64,000 nt of DNA, taken from NCBI GenBank assembly GCA_934772045.1, contig CAKVMH010000002.1, positions 62,001 to 126,000 on the forward strand. The letters are read 5' to 3'. A program made the position numbers and the translations under genes. The notes below the pieces were generated by a model. That model was not told where the DNA came from. It did no database searches and worked only from the letters and a program-made list of their open reading frames with translations. The first letter of the stretch is position 1. Each line of letters opens with the position of its first letter. This DNA comes from an uncultured Clostridia bacterium (GTDB taxonomy: Bacteria > Bacillota > Clostridia > Christensenellales > UBA1242). This document shows, piece after piece, positions 1 through 9,707 of this stretch.

Positions 1-500
1 AAATTGCGCTATATGTGGGCGGTTTTGCTTGCGTTTTGGGGCACATTTTTCCAGTTTTGTTCAAATTTAAAGGGGGCAAAGGCATTGCAACATCAATCGG
101 TGTTTTCTTCGTTGCAAATTGGTGGGTGACGCTCATTTGCTTTGTTGTGATGATTGTCAGCATGCTGTTCATTAAATATGCATCAATTTGCACCTTGCTT
201 GAAATTTTAGTGCTTTCAGTTATTGAAATTTGTTTGAATAACCCTGCAAATTGGGTCAATTACATTTTAATCACTGGCATTTTGTGTTTGGTGCTTTACG
301 CTCACCGCGCAAACATCAAGCGTTTGTTTACAGGTAAGGAAAATAAGACTGAACTGCTTGCAATGCTAAAAAAAATGGGCAAGAAGCAGTGTGATGAACC
401 TTCCAAAGTAAGCACAGTTGAAACAGGTTCAAATAATGATGCTGAAACTGCCGAAACTGCTAAAACAAATTTAACCGAACAAGAAAATAAAAATGATTAA
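1..500 (+). CDS. plsY: Glycerol-3-phosphate acyltransferase PlsY (5'-truncated by window edge)
   Basis: This is the C-terminal part of the membrane enzyme that moves an acyl group from acyl-phosphate to sn-glycerol-3-phosphate, the first step of phospholipid synthesis. The frame is open to the left edge, so the real start lies outside the window; the GTG at 15 is an internal Val. Visible family features are the VLGHIFPVLFKFKGGKG stretch followed by IATSIG (glycerol-3-phosphate and acyl-phosphate binding loops), several hydrophobic membrane segments, and the late HRANIKRLFTGKE motif. After it comes a tail of about 50 hydrophilic residues rich in Thr, Glu and Asn, longer than usual and probably cytoplasmic and disordered. 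A terminator follows at 568. Confidence 0.93.
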   Translation, partial: IALYVGGFACVLGHIFPVLFKFKGGKGIATSIGVFFVANWWVTLICFVVMIVSMLFIKYASICTLLEILVLSVIEICLNNPANWVNYILITGILCLVLYAHRANIKRLFTGKENKTELLAMLKKMGKKQCDEPSKVSTVETGSNNDAETAETAKTNLTEQENKND

Positions 501-567
501 TGTTAGTGGATTTTAATTTAAATCCTTTATAAACCACTTTAAATTATAAAATTCATTTAAAATTATT

Positions 568-616
568 ACTGCCGTTTTTAACTGAGCGTAAGGTTCAGTT
601 AACTGGGCAGTTTTTT
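568..616 (+). terminator. Rho-independent terminator after plsY
   Basis: ACTGCC (568-573) pairs with GGCAGT (606-611), with an inner AACTGA/TCAGTT stem, followed by a T run. Confidence 0.8.
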
Positions 617-655
617 GTTGGGGCATAAGGTAACATAAAACACATGCTAATTTAG

Positions 656-684
656 TTGATAATAAAAAAATTTTGCGTTAAAAT
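656..684 (+). promoter_or_regulatory. Sigma-A promoter of tatD
   Basis: TTGATA (656-661), 17-nt spacer, TAAAAT (679-684). The RBS AAGGAGG follows at about 700, before the ATG at 711. Confidence 0.7.
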
Positions 685-710
685 AAACCTTTAAGTTTTA
701 AGGAGGATAT

Positions 711-1490
711 ATGATTGATGTGCATTGTCATTTAAACGACCAAAAATATGCTGGCGAAGTTGATAAAATTGTTGATAACTTCCTGTCGGCAGGCGTAAGC
801 AAAGTTATTTGCGCATCCAGCGATTTCTCTGCTTGTGCTTTGGCTAAACAAATTGCTAAAAGCTATGATTGTGTTTATTACACTGTCGGTATTCACCCGG
901 ACGAGTGTGAAAGTTTTGATATAAATAGGCTTGAAACATTTTTGCAAGCGAATGATAAAAAATTGGTGGCGGTTGGCGAAATCGGCTTAGATTATCACGA
1001 GTTTACCGACGAAAACGGCAATTTAGTTGTTAAAGATAGGGAAAAGCAAAAACAAGTGTTTATTGCTCAAATTGAGTTGGCAAACAAGTATCATTTGCCA
1101 GTTGTCATTCATTGCCGTGACGCATATGGCGATTGTTTGCAGATTTTGCGCGCAAATATGCCAAAGTTTGGCTTCGAGTTTCATTGTTATAGTGGCAGTT
1201 TGGAGTACGCTCGTGAACTTATAAAACTTGGCGGGAAATTGTCCTTCACTGGCAATGTTACATTCAAAAACGCAAAAAACATTCAAGAAGTAGCCAGCAA
1301 CCTGCCAGACGACGCAATTATGTTTGAAACTGACAGCCCATACATGGCGCCAACACCTTTCCGCGGACAACGTAATGAACCCGCACATGTTAAAGATATA
1401 CTTAATTTTGTGGCGAATTTGCGAGGTGTTTCCGCCCAAAAATTGGAAAAGATTTCAGACAACACCGCAAAACATTTCTTTAAAATCTAG
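711..1490 (+). CDS. tatD: TatD family metal-dependent deoxyribonuclease
   Basis: The product is a 259-residue TIM-barrel hydrolase of the TatD family, which are Mg-dependent 3'-5' DNases/RNases implicated in DNA repair and oxidative-damage clean-up. Metal ligands are recognisable in order: the N-terminal DVHCH motif (residues 3-7), the Glu of GEIGLDYH near residue 90, the His of VVIHCRDA near 131, the His of FHCYSG near 155, and the Asp of ETDSPYMAP near 206. The length is normal. The start has a perfect AAGGAGG RBS. It stands alone behind its own promoter, between a terminator and an unrelated surface-protein gene; in Bacillus the homologue (yabD) sits next to metS and rnmV, which is not the case here. 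Confidence 0.93.
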   Translation: MIDVHCHLNDQKYAGEVDKIVDNFLSAGVSKVICASSDFSACALAKQIAKSYDCVYYTVGIHPDECESFDINRLETFLQANDKKLVAVGEIGLDYHEFTDENGNLVVKDREKQKQVFIAQIELANKYHLPVVIHCRDAYGDCLQILRANMPKFGFEFHCYSGSLEYARELIKLGGKLSFTGNVTFKNAKNIQEVASNLPDDAIMFETDSPYMAPTPFRGQRNEPAHVKDILNFVANLRGVSAQKLEKISDNTAKHFFKI

Positions 1491-1574
1491 TTACACTCAA
1501 GGTGCATAGTGCGGTTTTAACATTGATTCAAATTGATGTAAGAATAAAAAGTATAAAATTTAATTAATTTCATT

Positions 1575-1603
1575 TTGATATTTGTAAACGTTTGTGATAA
1601 AAT
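1575..1603 (+). promoter_or_regulatory. Strong sigma-A promoter predicting a leaderless mRNA
   Basis: TTGATA (1575-1580), 17-nt spacer, TAAAAT (1598-1603). The predicted +1 is about 1610, which is the A of the downstream ATG. No Shine-Dalgarno sequence lies between. Confidence 0.65.
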
Positions 1604-1609
1604 ATTTTT

Positions 1610-3193
1610 ATGAAAATGAATTTATTCCAAAGCAAAAGGTTTGTTTTGACACTGACACTAACCATGTGTTGTGTTGCTTTTTCAGTGCTAATTTTAGGCC
1701 TTGCAATAGCATTAAATAAAGCACCAAACAAAAAGAAAACTAGCGCGCAGTACATATACGGCAACAATTCAATTGTAAAACTTGAAGTGATTGATGACAT
1801 AACACTAGAAGATAAAACTATCAATAAACTCAAACCAAAAATAAAAGTAACTTCAACCGGCAAACAAGGCGAATTTGGTAGGCTGGTGAGGGTTACCTCT
1901 AAAAATGTTATATTTGAATACAAATTTGAAGGTCAAACACATTCATTCACTGCAGTCGGACCTGATATAAGTTTCGACAATGGGGAAGGTTTAGGCGGTG
2001 GAAGTTTGAAGGTATATATTTCAGACATTTATGACTTAGGTGATTTTGGTAACCGTGTTAACAAAGGGGAAAATTTTTCAGGAATAACAGTGTTGTTAGA
2101 CGATGATATCGGCGACGAAGAAAAATATATGAGTATGCCAATCGGTACAAAAAGCAAACCATTTGCAGGGACGTTTGACGGACAAGGGCACACTATTTCA
2201 GGTTATAGCATGACGCCAAACATCCTAACTAATGGGAATTTCCTTGACTCTGAAACTATAGGAGCCACAAATTACTATTACACAGGTTTATTTGGTTATG
2301 CAACAGGCACAATAAAAAACTTGAAAGTGACAAACGCTAAAGCAAGTATTGCAACAGAAGGCAATAATCCATGGAGCCAAAATACTTATAATTTCATACA
2401 TGGTCCAGTATCAAATGGCAATTATGTTCGTGTACAAAATCAAGGTTGCCCACCAACTTCCGCTGTGGTTTATGCAGGCTTGCTAGCAGGCTATTGCAAT
2501 AAAATTGAAAACTGTGCGATTGCAGGTCAGTTATTTTGTTATATATACACGCCTGGCCCTAATAACACGGGTTGGTGTAGCAGTTCTATATTGGCTGGTG
2601 GTGTTGTTGGACAAGCAAAAGAGATTAATAATTGTGAATCTAAAGCCTTTGTACAGGTATCAGCACTTGATGGTGTTGGAAATGTCCTCGTAGGCGGTAT
2701 TGCTGGAACTTGTACAAAAACTTCTAAAAGTTTGTATGATGGCCAAATTTGGTATGATGGTGTTCTATACTATAAAGATGTCGCTGCTGAGTTAGCGCAG
2801 TTTTGCACGGCAACAATGGTGGCAATAGGTGGAATTGTTGGTGGTTACAGGGACGGAATTGAATCTGGTGGGGTAAAAATAGAATCATGTATCTCTAGGT
2901 TGGATTTACAAAATAATGATCAACATTATTACGAACTTTCACCCCAAAATAGGTGTTATCAACATATGAATTACATTTATTCATTTAATGAAATTTTTGG
3001 CGGTGGATTTAATTTTTATGGTTTAACATGGTATAGAGATAACAGCTCCAACCCTAGATACTTTTATTTTGACAGTTCTGTTTTTACATATACAAATAAT
3101 TATTACTATTGTTATGGTGGCGGATATTTTAGTTGCACTCAGAATAATCAAGTAAACACGAAATGCGGAGAATATTCCACAATTCTTAAATAA
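1610..3193 (+). CDS. Membrane-anchored surface protein with GLUG-like repeats
   Basis: This 527-residue protein is not identifiable by name. It starts with a short basic tail and one hydrophobic segment (residues about 10-35: LTLTMCCVAFSVLILGLAIA), consistent with an N-terminal anchor or signal. A beta-rich extracellular part follows. Around residue 185 it has GTFDGQGHTISGY and then repeated 'GLFGYA.G.IKNLKV', 'GLLAGYCNKIENC', 'GGVVGQAKEINNC' and 'GGIVGGY...IESC' units, the GLUG-type beta-helix repeat seen in bacterial surface proteins and IgA-protease-like proteins. The C-terminus is Tyr/Asn/Cys-rich. The start is chosen from the promoter spacing; there is no SD. Function is unknown, probably cell-envelope or adhesion. 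Confidence 0.75.
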   Translation: MKMNLFQSKRFVLTLTLTMCCVAFSVLILGLAIALNKAPNKKKTSAQYIYGNNSIVKLEVIDDITLEDKTINKLKPKIKVTSTGKQGEFGRLVRVTSKNVIFEYKFEGQTHSFTAVGPDISFDNGEGLGGGSLKVYISDIYDLGDFGNRVNKGENFSGITVLLDDDIGDEEKYMSMPIGTKSKPFAGTFDGQGHTISGYSMTPNILTNGNFLDSETIGATNYYYTGLFGYATGTIKNLKVTNAKASIATEGNNPWSQNTYNFIHGPVSNGNYVRVQNQGCPPTSAVVYAGLLAGYCNKIENCAIAGQLFCYIYTPGPNNTGWCSSSILAGGVVGQAKEINNCESKAFVQVSALDGVGNVLVGGIAGTCTKTSKSLYDGQIWYDGVLYYKDVAAELAQFCTATMVAIGGIVGGYRDGIESGGVKIESCISRLDLQNNDQHYYELSPQNRCYQHMNYIYSFNEIFGGGFNFYGLTWYRDNSSNPRYFYFDSSVFTYTNNYYYCYGGGYFSCTQNNQVNTKCGEYSTILK

Positions 3194-3210
3194 TGCTAAA
3201 TATATGGCAC

Positions 3211-3239
3211 TTGACTAAATTCGGGTTTTGTGATATATT
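3211..3239 (+). promoter_or_regulatory. Sigma-A promoter of lipoprotein gene
   Basis: TTGACT (3211-3216), 17-nt spacer, TATATT (3234-3239), 73 nt before the ATG. Confidence 0.65.
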
Positions 3240-3311
3240 GTAAATACAATAAAAACTTAACATTAATTAGAGTTTTTCTTATTTCAAAGATAAACCAGTG
3301 AGGAGTTAAAT

Positions 3312-4469
3312 ATGGACGAAAAAGAAAGCAAAGGAACATTATTAAACCGCGTTTTAGGGCGAATTATGAATAAAGAGCACAGCCCAAAGGCATGGAAAAG
3401 GTTGGCAGGTTTGGTGCTTGCAGGTGTCATTGGTGTAACTGTTACAGCATGTGACAGTAGCACAGCGGTTGACGACCCAGCTAAAAATAGTAGTTCAAAA
3501 TATGAAGACAGTTCAAACTTAGATAGTTCATACGATGACAGTTCTTCAGTTGATGAACCACCAATCATTGATGTAGATTACAGCAAATTTTCACCAATCA
3601 TACAAGCGATGTTCAATAACGACTACTATGTTAATTTAACACAAAAGATACAAGAAAACGTTGCAAAGCAAGACTACACCGATTATTACTCACACCCAAC
3701 CAAGTTTTGGGACAGCGTAGGCATAGATGCAAACAAAATTCGTTCAGGCGAAATTGAGTGTCATACCAACGCTTATGTCTGGGAAACTGATTTAAACAAG
3801 TTGTATATAATGACTTATATTACAGACTTCGAAAATAATTGTTACGACCAGTATTTGCTTAAATATACATTGACAGACCAAGAAATGAAAGAATATTTTG
3901 CATTGAGAAAAGCACAAGTATGGCAAAATTTTTATATGAATGACATATTGTCGCTATACAAAACTCCAGAAGTCACGAATTTTGGAAAAATTGATATTCA
4001 AAGTCATAAGAAAATAAACGACTTTTTTGTACAACGCTTTCCAGGTGAATCATCTTTCAGGTTCGATTTTATTGTAAAATTTGAAAAAGAACTAGATGGG
4101 AAAAATGTCCTTTGTGCTACCTGCGTAAAAGATAAAAATATCTATAAGTTTTATGGTCTTACAGAAACTGCAGGCTATCCATTGGGAATATCACAAACAC
4201 TAAAAAACGTTTATTTTACTTTAAATGAGAATGTAGAATGTTCCACACAAAATGGAATTTTATATTTAGATTGCAGTGCAATAGAGAATGATAAAGATAT
4301 TTTAAAATTAAAACACATTGCACCAAATTTTTCGGGGTGGGAATTCTTGGATCAAGAACAAATTGTAAAAGAATATACAAATAATTATAGCGAACTTAAA
4401 GAAGAACATTTAGCAGAGTTTTTGGAAAAAGTTAACGGCAAAGTTAACGAAAAAAGTGAAAACAAATAG
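3312..4469 (+). CDS. Putative lipoprotein with Ser/Asp-rich linker
   Basis: A 385-residue hypothetical exported protein. After an unusually long hydrophilic N-region (about 30 residues) comes a hydrophobic stretch (LAGLVLAGVIGVTVTAC) ending in a V-T-A-C lipobox-like site with Cys47. A low-complexity linker rich in Ser, Asp and Asn (about residues 48-85) follows, then a globular acidic domain of about 290 residues with no motif I recognise. The start at 3312 has a good RBS (GTGAGGAG). The long N-region is atypical for signal peptidase II substrates; an internal Met19 gives a more normal signal length but lacks an RBS. It is monocistronic, with a promoter at 3211 and a terminator at 4537. Confidence 0.7.
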   Translation: MDEKESKGTLLNRVLGRIMNKEHSPKAWKRLAGLVLAGVIGVTVTACDSSTAVDDPAKNSSSKYEDSSNLDSSYDDSSSVDEPPIIDVDYSKFSPIIQAMFNNDYYVNLTQKIQENVAKQDYTDYYSHPTKFWDSVGIDANKIRSGEIECHTNAYVWETDLNKLYIMTYITDFENNCYDQYLLKYTLTDQEMKEYFALRKAQVWQNFYMNDILSLYKTPEVTNFGKIDIQSHKKINDFFVQRFPGESSFRFDFIVKFEKELDGKNVLCATCVKDKNIYKFYGLTETAGYPLGISQTLKNVYFTLNENVECSTQNGILYLDCSAIENDKDILKLKHIAPNFSGWEFLDQEQIVKEYTNNYSELKEEHLAEFLEKVNGKVNEKSENK

Positions 4470-4536
4470 GCATATTTACATTGCATATGTTTTTGTAAAT
4501 TCAGTTTGTTGTAAACATTATAATCATAAGTTAAAG

Positions 4537-4568
4537 AGGCAGTCTGCAAATGGTTGCCTTTTTGTTTT
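4537..4568 (+). terminator. Rho-independent terminator
   Basis: AGGCA (4537-4541) and TGCCT (4555-4559) form a stem followed by a T-rich tract. Confidence 0.65.
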
Positions 4569-4670
4569 TAATTAGCTACAAACAAGTTGCGGTGGGTGCC
4601 TGAAAGCCAGTTTGTCGGTCAAATGTGGTAAAAACTTACAATAAATTCACAAAAAATTTAAAATATGGTA

Positions 4671-4698
4671 TTGACAAACTGGCAGAATGCGGTATAAT
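4671..4698 (+). promoter_or_regulatory. Sigma-A promoter of rnpB
   Basis: TTGACA (4671-4676), 16-nt spacer, perfect TATAAT (4693-4698), just upstream of the RNase P RNA. Confidence 0.85.
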
Positions 4699-4701
4699 GG
4701 G

Positions 4702-5050
4702 GGTGTCAGCTTGGTCAGATGGTCGCAAGTTGGGTTACCAATTTGAGGAAAGTCCGAGCTTCACAGAGCAGGGTGCTTGCTAACGGCAAGTCAAGGCAAC
4801 TTGAAGGAAAGTGCAACAGAAAATTACCGCTGTACCCCTAAACGGTAAAGTAAGGATGAAAAGGCGAGGCAAGAGCTCACCGCAGGTTTGGCGACAAACT
4901 TGGTCCATGCAAACCCCACCCGAAGCAAGGTAGAATATCCGTTACGGTTGCTCGCCAGGATAGATACACCGCTTGATGTGACAAGCAATTGTTACACTAG
5001 ATAGATGACCGTCTAACACAGAACTCGGCTTATAGACCAAACTGCCACCT
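4702..5050 (+). ncRNA. rnpB: RNase P RNA (M1 RNA)
   Basis: This is the catalytic RNA that removes 5' leaders from pre-tRNAs. It contains the conserved GAGGAAAGTCCGAGC block, GCAGGGTGC followed by GCTAACGGC, an AGTGCAACAGAAA segment, AGAGCTCACCGC, AACCCCACCCGAAGCAAGG, AGATAGATGACCGTC and the terminal ACAGAACTCGGCTTATAGACC. The ends pair as helix P1: GGTGTCAGCTTGGTC at about 4702 with GACCAAACTGCCACC near 5049. Length (about 350 nt) and the P4 halves fit an ancestral type A RNA. A strong promoter precedes it and a terminator follows. Confidence 0.97.
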
Positions 5051-5073
5051 AAATGCTTTCATCCTTTTGGATG

Positions 5074-5103
5074 GTGGAGAGTGAATGAACTCTCCATTTT
5101 TTT
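5074..5103 (+). terminator. Terminator of rnpB
   Basis: GGAGAG (5076-5081) and CTCTCC (5090-5095) form a stem followed by seven T residues. Confidence 0.85.
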
Positions 5104-5175
5104 AACAATTTTAACTTTTAAAAATCAAAAAAATGGATTTCCTCAGTAATAAATTTAAAACCTTATTTAAAGTTT

Positions 5176-5877
5176 TTATTCATTTGCTTGGAAATCTTTT
5201 TTAATTATATCTAATGCTTTTGTTTCGATGCGGGATATGTAACTTCGGCTTATGCCCATAATGTCTGCAACTTCTTGTTGGCTACGTTCGATGCCGTCAA
5301 AAAGCCCGTATCTCAGCATAAAAATGCGGTAATCGCGCTTAGATAATTTTTCCTTTAAACATTTAACCACTTGTTGCACAAAAACGCGTTTTTCCACCAA
5401 TTTGTCGGTGTCTTGCTCTTCATTTTGCGGAATTATGTCCCTAAGGGTTAGGTTAGAGCCATCTTTTCCTTCTGCAATAATTTCATCGACGCTAACACAT
5501 ACTTTGTGCTTCTTGTTTGCGCGCAAAAGCATTAAAATTTCGTTTTCAATGCAACGGCTGGCATATGTGGAAATGGTTGAACCTTTATTGGGCTTGTAAC
5601 TGTCAATAGCCTTAATTAAACCGATTGAACCAACTGAAAGCAGTTCTTCGCTTTCGGCAGATTGCATGTACTTTTTTGCAATGTGCACAATAAGGCGTAA
5701 GTTATGTTTTATTAGCAATTCGCGTGCTTGTTTGTCGCCCGCGTGCATAAGTTCAATATATTTTTCTTCTTCTTCACGTGTTAAAGGGTGTGGGAAGTTA
5801 TTTTCATTAGCACTATTTACAAAGCCGTGGAAAAACATTAATTTAGACAAAAACTGACCAATCGTTTCAAAAACCAT
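5176..5877 (-). CDS. sigK: Sporulation RNA polymerase sigma factor SigK (mother-cell late sigma)
   Basis: A 233-residue sigma-70 protein with the layout of SigK/SigE: an N-terminal hydrophobic pro-sequence (MVFETIGQFLSKLMFFHGFV) ahead of NNFPHPLTREEEEKYIELM, region 2 (GDKQARELLIKHNLRLIVHIAKKY ... GSIGLIKAIDSY, in pieces), and region 4 with the helix-turn-helix SQQEVADIMGISRSYISRIE. The pro-sequence points to SigK, which is activated by intramembrane proteolysis in the mother cell and drives coat genes. The gene is uninterrupted, unlike skin-element sigK loci. The RBS is ATAGGAGTTTAT before ATG. The upstream minus strand holds CATATATT, compatible with a SigE-type -10 box; this is inference. 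The gene implies that the organism sporulates or recently did. Confidence 0.88.
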   Translation of the reverse strand: MVFETIGQFLSKLMFFHGFVNSANENNFPHPLTREEEEKYIELMHAGDKQARELLIKHNLRLIVHIAKKYMQSAESEELLSVGSIGLIKAIDSYKPNKGSTISTYASRCIENEILMLLRANKKHKVCVSVDEIIAEGKDGSNLTLRDIIPQNEEQDTDKLVEKRVFVQQVVKCLKEKLSKRDYRIFMLRYGLFDGIERSQQEVADIMGISRSYISRIETKALDIIKKDFQANE

Positions 5878-5994
5878 ATAAACTCCTATTGAAATATATG
5901 TCGAACAATGTCAAAATTTGACTGAGCCAACCTTTAAAATTTTGCGTTTATTTAGGACAAAATCTTAACAAATTACAAACAATCGTGCAGTCAT

Positions 5995-6023
5995 TTGACA
6001 AAAAAAATATAGTTTGTTAGTAT
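5995..6023 (+). promoter_or_regulatory. Sigma-A promoter placing +1 at the lepA start codon
   Basis: TTGACA (5995-6000), 17-nt spacer, TAGTAT (6018-6023). The predicted start of transcription is about 6030, the A of the lepA ATG, and there is no SD. Confidence 0.7.
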
Positions 6024-6029
6024 GACTTT

Positions 6030-7829
6030 ATGGATAGAATGGCTAAAATCCGCAACTTTTGCATTGTGGCGCATATTGACCATGGTAAAAGCACATTAGC
6101 GGACAGATTAATGGAAAAAACGGGCACAGTTGCAACGCGTGATATGGAAGACCAACTGCTTGACAGTATGGACATTGAGCGTGAGCGTGGCATAACAATT
6201 AAACTTACACCTGCAACAATGAAATACACGCATAATGGTGAAGAATATACACTTAATTTGATTGACACCCCAGGTCACGTAGATTTTTCATACGAAGTGA
6301 GCCGTTCACTTGCCGCCTGCGAAGGCGCGTTGCTTGTTGTTGATGCAAGCCAAGGTGTTCAAGCACAAACACTTGCAAATGTCTACCTTGCAATGGACGC
6401 AAACCTTGAAATTATACCAGTTATTAACAAAGTTGACCTTCCAAGTGCAGATGTTGAAGGCACCAAAAAGGAAATTGAAGATATTATCGGCATTCCTTGC
6501 GATGAAGCGTGTGAAATAAGCGCAAAAACCGGGCTTAACATCGACAGCGTGTTGGAAGCAATTGTAAAACATGTTCCAGCCCCAAAGGGCAACAGTGAAA
6601 CTAAACTTAAAGCCCTTGTTTTCGATAGTTATTACGATAGTTACAAAGGCGCTGTAAGTATGGTGCGCATTTTCGATGGTAGCGTTAAACCTGGCGATGA
6701 AATCTTGTTCATGCAAACAGGCAAGTCGTTTGTTGTTACCGAAGTGGGTGTGTTTAAACCGCAAACTGTTGCATGTGAAAAATTGCAAGCAGGCGATGTT
6801 GGCTACATTTCCGCAAGCATAAAAAATGTCAGCGACACAAAAGTTGGCGATACAATCACACTTAAAAACAACCCTATTTTAAAACCACTTGAAGGTTACA
6901 AACAGGCGACAAGTGTCGTTTTCTGTGGCATTTTCCCACTTGATGGCGATAAATATTTTGAACTTACCGATGCACTTGAAAAACTGCAACTAAATGATGC
7001 CAGCCTACATTTTACAAAAGAAACATCTTTAGCATTAGGGCATGGTTACCGCTGTGGGTTCTTAGGGCTTTTGCACATGGAAATTATAACCGAAAGGTTA
7101 GAGCGTGAGTTTGGGTTAGACATAATTACAACCGCACCAAGTGTTGAATATAAGGTTTACGATAACAAAGGCAAAGAATATGATGTGACAAACCCAAGTG
7201 AAATGCCACCTATGCAAACAATAACTAAAATGGAAGAGCCTATTGTTAAAATGGAAATAATCACACCAAAAGATTATTTGGGCGGTATTATGGATTTGTG
7301 TTCGGATAGGCGCGGTGTTTTCCACGACATGCAATACATTGACGCAAACCGCACAAAACTTATTTACACAATGCCACTAAATGAAATTGTCTATGATTTC
7401 TTCGACAAAATTAAATCAATCAGCAAGGGATATGCCAGCATGGATTACGAACTTAATGGCTACCAACAAGGCGAGTTGGTTAAACTTGATGTATTATTGA
7501 ATGGCGACATATGCGACGCATTATCACTTATTGTGCATAAGGATAAGGCGTATGCACGTGGGCGCGCACTTTGTGAACGTTTGAAAGGTGTCATTCCACG
7601 CCATTTGTTTGAAATTCCAATTCAAGCTGTAATTGGTGGCAAAGTTATTGCACGTGAAACCATTTCCGCAATGCGCAAAGATGTGCTTGCAAAATGTTAT
7701 GGTGGCGATGTAACACGTAAACGCAAATTGATTGAAAAACAAAAGGAAGGTAAAAAGCGTATGCGCCGTTTGGGTAGCGTGGAGTTGCCAAGTGAAGCAT
7801 TTGTTTCCATTTTGAAATTAGACGACTAA
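6030..7829 (+). CDS. lepA: Translation elongation factor 4 (LepA), ribosome back-translocating GTPase
   Basis: At 599 residues this is full-length EF4, a GTPase related to EF-G that acts on stalled or mispositioned ribosomes and in 30S biogenesis. The G1 motif [10 protein letters not shown] is at residues 14-23; DTPGHVDF and NKVD follow, then EF-G-like domains II, III and V. The LepA-specific C-terminal domain ends with [20 protein letters not shown] and [12 protein letters not shown]. There is no Shine-Dalgarno sequence; the promoter lies 7 nt upstream of the ATG, so the mRNA is predicted to be leaderless. As is common in Bacillota, hemW follows (after one extra gene). Confidence 0.97.
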   Translation: MDRMAKIRNFCIVAHIDHGKSTLADRLMEKTGTVATRDMEDQLLDSMDIERERGITIKLTPATMKYTHNGEEYTLNLIDTPGHVDFSYEVSRSLAACEGALLVVDASQGVQAQTLANVYLAMDANLEIIPVINKVDLPSADVEGTKKEIEDIIGIPCDEACEISAKTGLNIDSVLEAIVKHVPAPKGNSETKLKALVFDSYYDSYKGAVSMVRIFDGSVKPGDEILFMQTGKSFVVTEVGVFKPQTVACEKLQAGDVGYISASIKNVSDTKVGDTITLKNNPILKPLEGYKQATSVVFCGIFPLDGDKYFELTDALEKLQLNDASLHFTKETSLALGHGYRCGFLGLLHMEIITERLEREFGLDIITTAPSVEYKVYDNKGKEYDVTNPSEMPPMQTITKMEEPIVKMEIITPKDYLGGIMDLCSDRRGVFHDMQYIDANRTKLIYTMPLNEIVYDFFDKIKSISKGYASMDYELNGYQQGELVKLDVLLNGDICDALSLIVHKDKAYARGRALCERLKGVIPRHLFEIPIQAVIGGKVIARETISAMRKDVLAKCYGGDVTRKRKLIEKQKEGKKRMRRLGSVELPSEAFVSILKLDD

Positions 7830-7868
7830 AATTTATAAACATAAAAATGTTAATAGTAAAAGGATAAT

Positions 7869-8534
7869 ATGAAAAAAGACAGCATCAAAAAATTAAACAC
7901 CACAACCGATGCTTTAGTTTACCTTACAACTGGTTGCTTGACCGAACCATTTATTGATAATGATGTGTTACATGCGAAAGTTATTAAAGACATGAAAGCA
8001 CACATAAAGTTTGGCGAAAGATACACAGTTGTTGATAGTTTGGTAAATTACATTCACAAGTATATCAAAACAAGCACCAGCAAAAAGTTTAATGCTAAAA
8101 ACAAATTTAACCGCACTGCGCAAGAGATTTGGGAAAGTGGTTTGGCAACTGGTTGCACCGATTATGCCTTGTTGTTTTGCACATTTGCGCGCCAATTAAA
8201 CTTGCCAACCACATTCGTTTCCACAATAGGGGAAGATTATTACCTTCAAGCAAAATATGGCAAAAGCCTCAAAATGCACAAAGGGCATGCTTTTTGTGAA
8301 TGTTGCGTGAAAGTTTTGGATGATTCAGGCAAAGCAAAAAGACAGTGGGTGTTAGTTGACCCAACTTGTCACAAGTTAACAGCCAATTACTTAAAGGATA
8401 ATATATTTAAAATTAATTTTGATGTTAATGGCAATTCAAAATTTATTCCATTTTTTAGGGGGCTAGATTTAGGCGAAAGGACAAATTCAAATAACTGGAA
8501 CCAAAAAATGGACGATTATATATCAAATAACTAA
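7869..8534 (+). CDS. Transglutaminase-like cysteine protease-fold protein
   Basis: A 221-residue protein with no signal peptide. The core resembles the transglutaminase/protease fold: a Cys in ATGCTDYALLFCTFARQL (about residues 94-111), a His in GHAFCECC (about 141), and an Asp in WVLVDPT (about 162), the order of the Cys-His-Asp triad. It could be a peptidase, a cross-linking enzyme or an inactive relative; the substrate is unknown. It has an AAAAGGATAAT RBS and lies 39 nt after lepA and 30 nt before hemW, so it is probably co-transcribed with both. Confidence 0.7.
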   Translation: MKKDSIKKLNTTTDALVYLTTGCLTEPFIDNDVLHAKVIKDMKAHIKFGERYTVVDSLVNYIHKYIKTSTSKKFNAKNKFNRTAQEIWESGLATGCTDYALLFCTFARQLNLPTTFVSTIGEDYYLQAKYGKSLKMHKGHAFCECCVKVLDDSGKAKRQWVLVDPTCHKLTANYLKDNIFKINFDVNGNSKFIPFFRGLDLGERTNSNNWNQKMDDYISNN

Positions 8535-8564
8535 ACATGTTGACACAAAAAATAAGGGGACTTT

Positions 8565-9707
8565 ATGGCAGAACAAAAACCTATGGGATTGTACGTGCAC
8601 ATTCCGTTTTGTGCAAAAAAGTGCGACTATTGCGATTTCACATCCTATCCAATGGATAATCAAGCACAAATCATGTATTTGAAAGGTCTTTATGAGGAAA
8701 TTGACCAGTTGAAGGACAATTTTTGTGACCGTATTTTTGACACAATTTATATTGGTGGCGGTACACCAAGTTTTGTTTATGATGGCTTTATAAGTGAACT
8801 GAGTTTTAAAATTTTTTCAAGTTTTCAGTTTACCGATAAAGTTGAATTTACCATTGAGGTAAACCCAAGCAGTTTCACAAGGGAAAAGTTTTATGAATAC
8901 CTTAAAGCGGGTGTAAACCGCATTAGTGTGGGTGTGCAATGTTTAAATTCCCATGTGCTTGCAAATCATGGTAGGTTGCAGAGCATAAAAAGCGTTAAAG
9001 ATACATTTAAGATGTTTAAAAAAGCCGATTTTGCAAATGTCAGTGGCGATGTAATGTTGGGCTTGCCAGGGCAAACCGAGCATATTGTTACAAAAACAGT
9101 GAAATTCCTTATAAAAAACGGTTGTAGCCACATTTCAACCTACGCATTGCAAATTGAAAAAGGCACATTAACGTACGACAGATTTAAGCGTGGGCAACTC
9201 CGTTTAATTCCAGATGCAAAACAACTTGCAATGTACAACAAGGTTTATGGCATTTTAAAGAAAAACGGCTTTAAACGTTACGAAGTTAGCAATTTTGCGC
9301 GCCCTGGGTTTGAATCTCGCCACAACAGTAAATACTGGGACGGCACAAATTATTTGGGGCTAGGCGTGTCGGCACACAGTTTCATCGACAATTACCGCTA
9401 TTACAACACTAAACGCGTCGACACTTATCTAGATGCAATGCGCCAAGGCAAATCTGCCGTATATAAGCGCGAATATTTGGACACTTCAACGCGTAGGACT
9501 GAGTGTATCATGCTGGCTTTAAGGACAAATAAAGGTCTTAATTTGGAAGATTTCCACAAAACATTCAATGAAGATATTATGCAAACGCGTGCAAGCGCAA
9601 TAAAAAAATATATCGACAACAACATGCTGGAACTAAATGATGGTTACTTGCGCGTTACTGAACAATACTTTTATGTTTCTAATTCAATTATTCTAGAACT
9701 GATATAG
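8565..9707 (+). CDS. hemW: HemW, radical SAM heme chaperone (coproporphyrinogen III oxidase-like)
   Basis: A 380-residue radical SAM protein of the HemN-like family. The 4Fe-4S motif C-x3-C-x2-C is at Cys16, Cys20 and Cys23, followed by DYCDF-type context, then IGGGTPSF (SAM binding) and EVNPSSF. The length and the lepA–hemW neighbourhood match HemW, which delivers heme to membrane proteins, rather than true HemN. The RBS AAGGGGA precedes the ATG. No heme-synthesis genes are visible nearby. Confidence 0.92.
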   Translation: MAEQKPMGLYVHIPFCAKKCDYCDFTSYPMDNQAQIMYLKGLYEEIDQLKDNFCDRIFDTIYIGGGTPSFVYDGFISELSFKIFSSFQFTDKVEFTIEVNPSSFTREKFYEYLKAGVNRISVGVQCLNSHVLANHGRLQSIKSVKDTFKMFKKADFANVSGDVMLGLPGQTEHIVTKTVKFLIKNGCSHISTYALQIEKGTLTYDRFKRGQLRLIPDAKQLAMYNKVYGILKKNGFKRYEVSNFARPGFESRHNSKYWDGTNYLGLGVSAHSFIDNYRYYNTKRVDTYLDAMRQGKSAVYKREYLDTSTRRTECIMLALRTNKGLNLEDFHKTFNEDIMQTRASAIKKYIDNNMLELNDGYLRVTEQYFYVSNSIILELI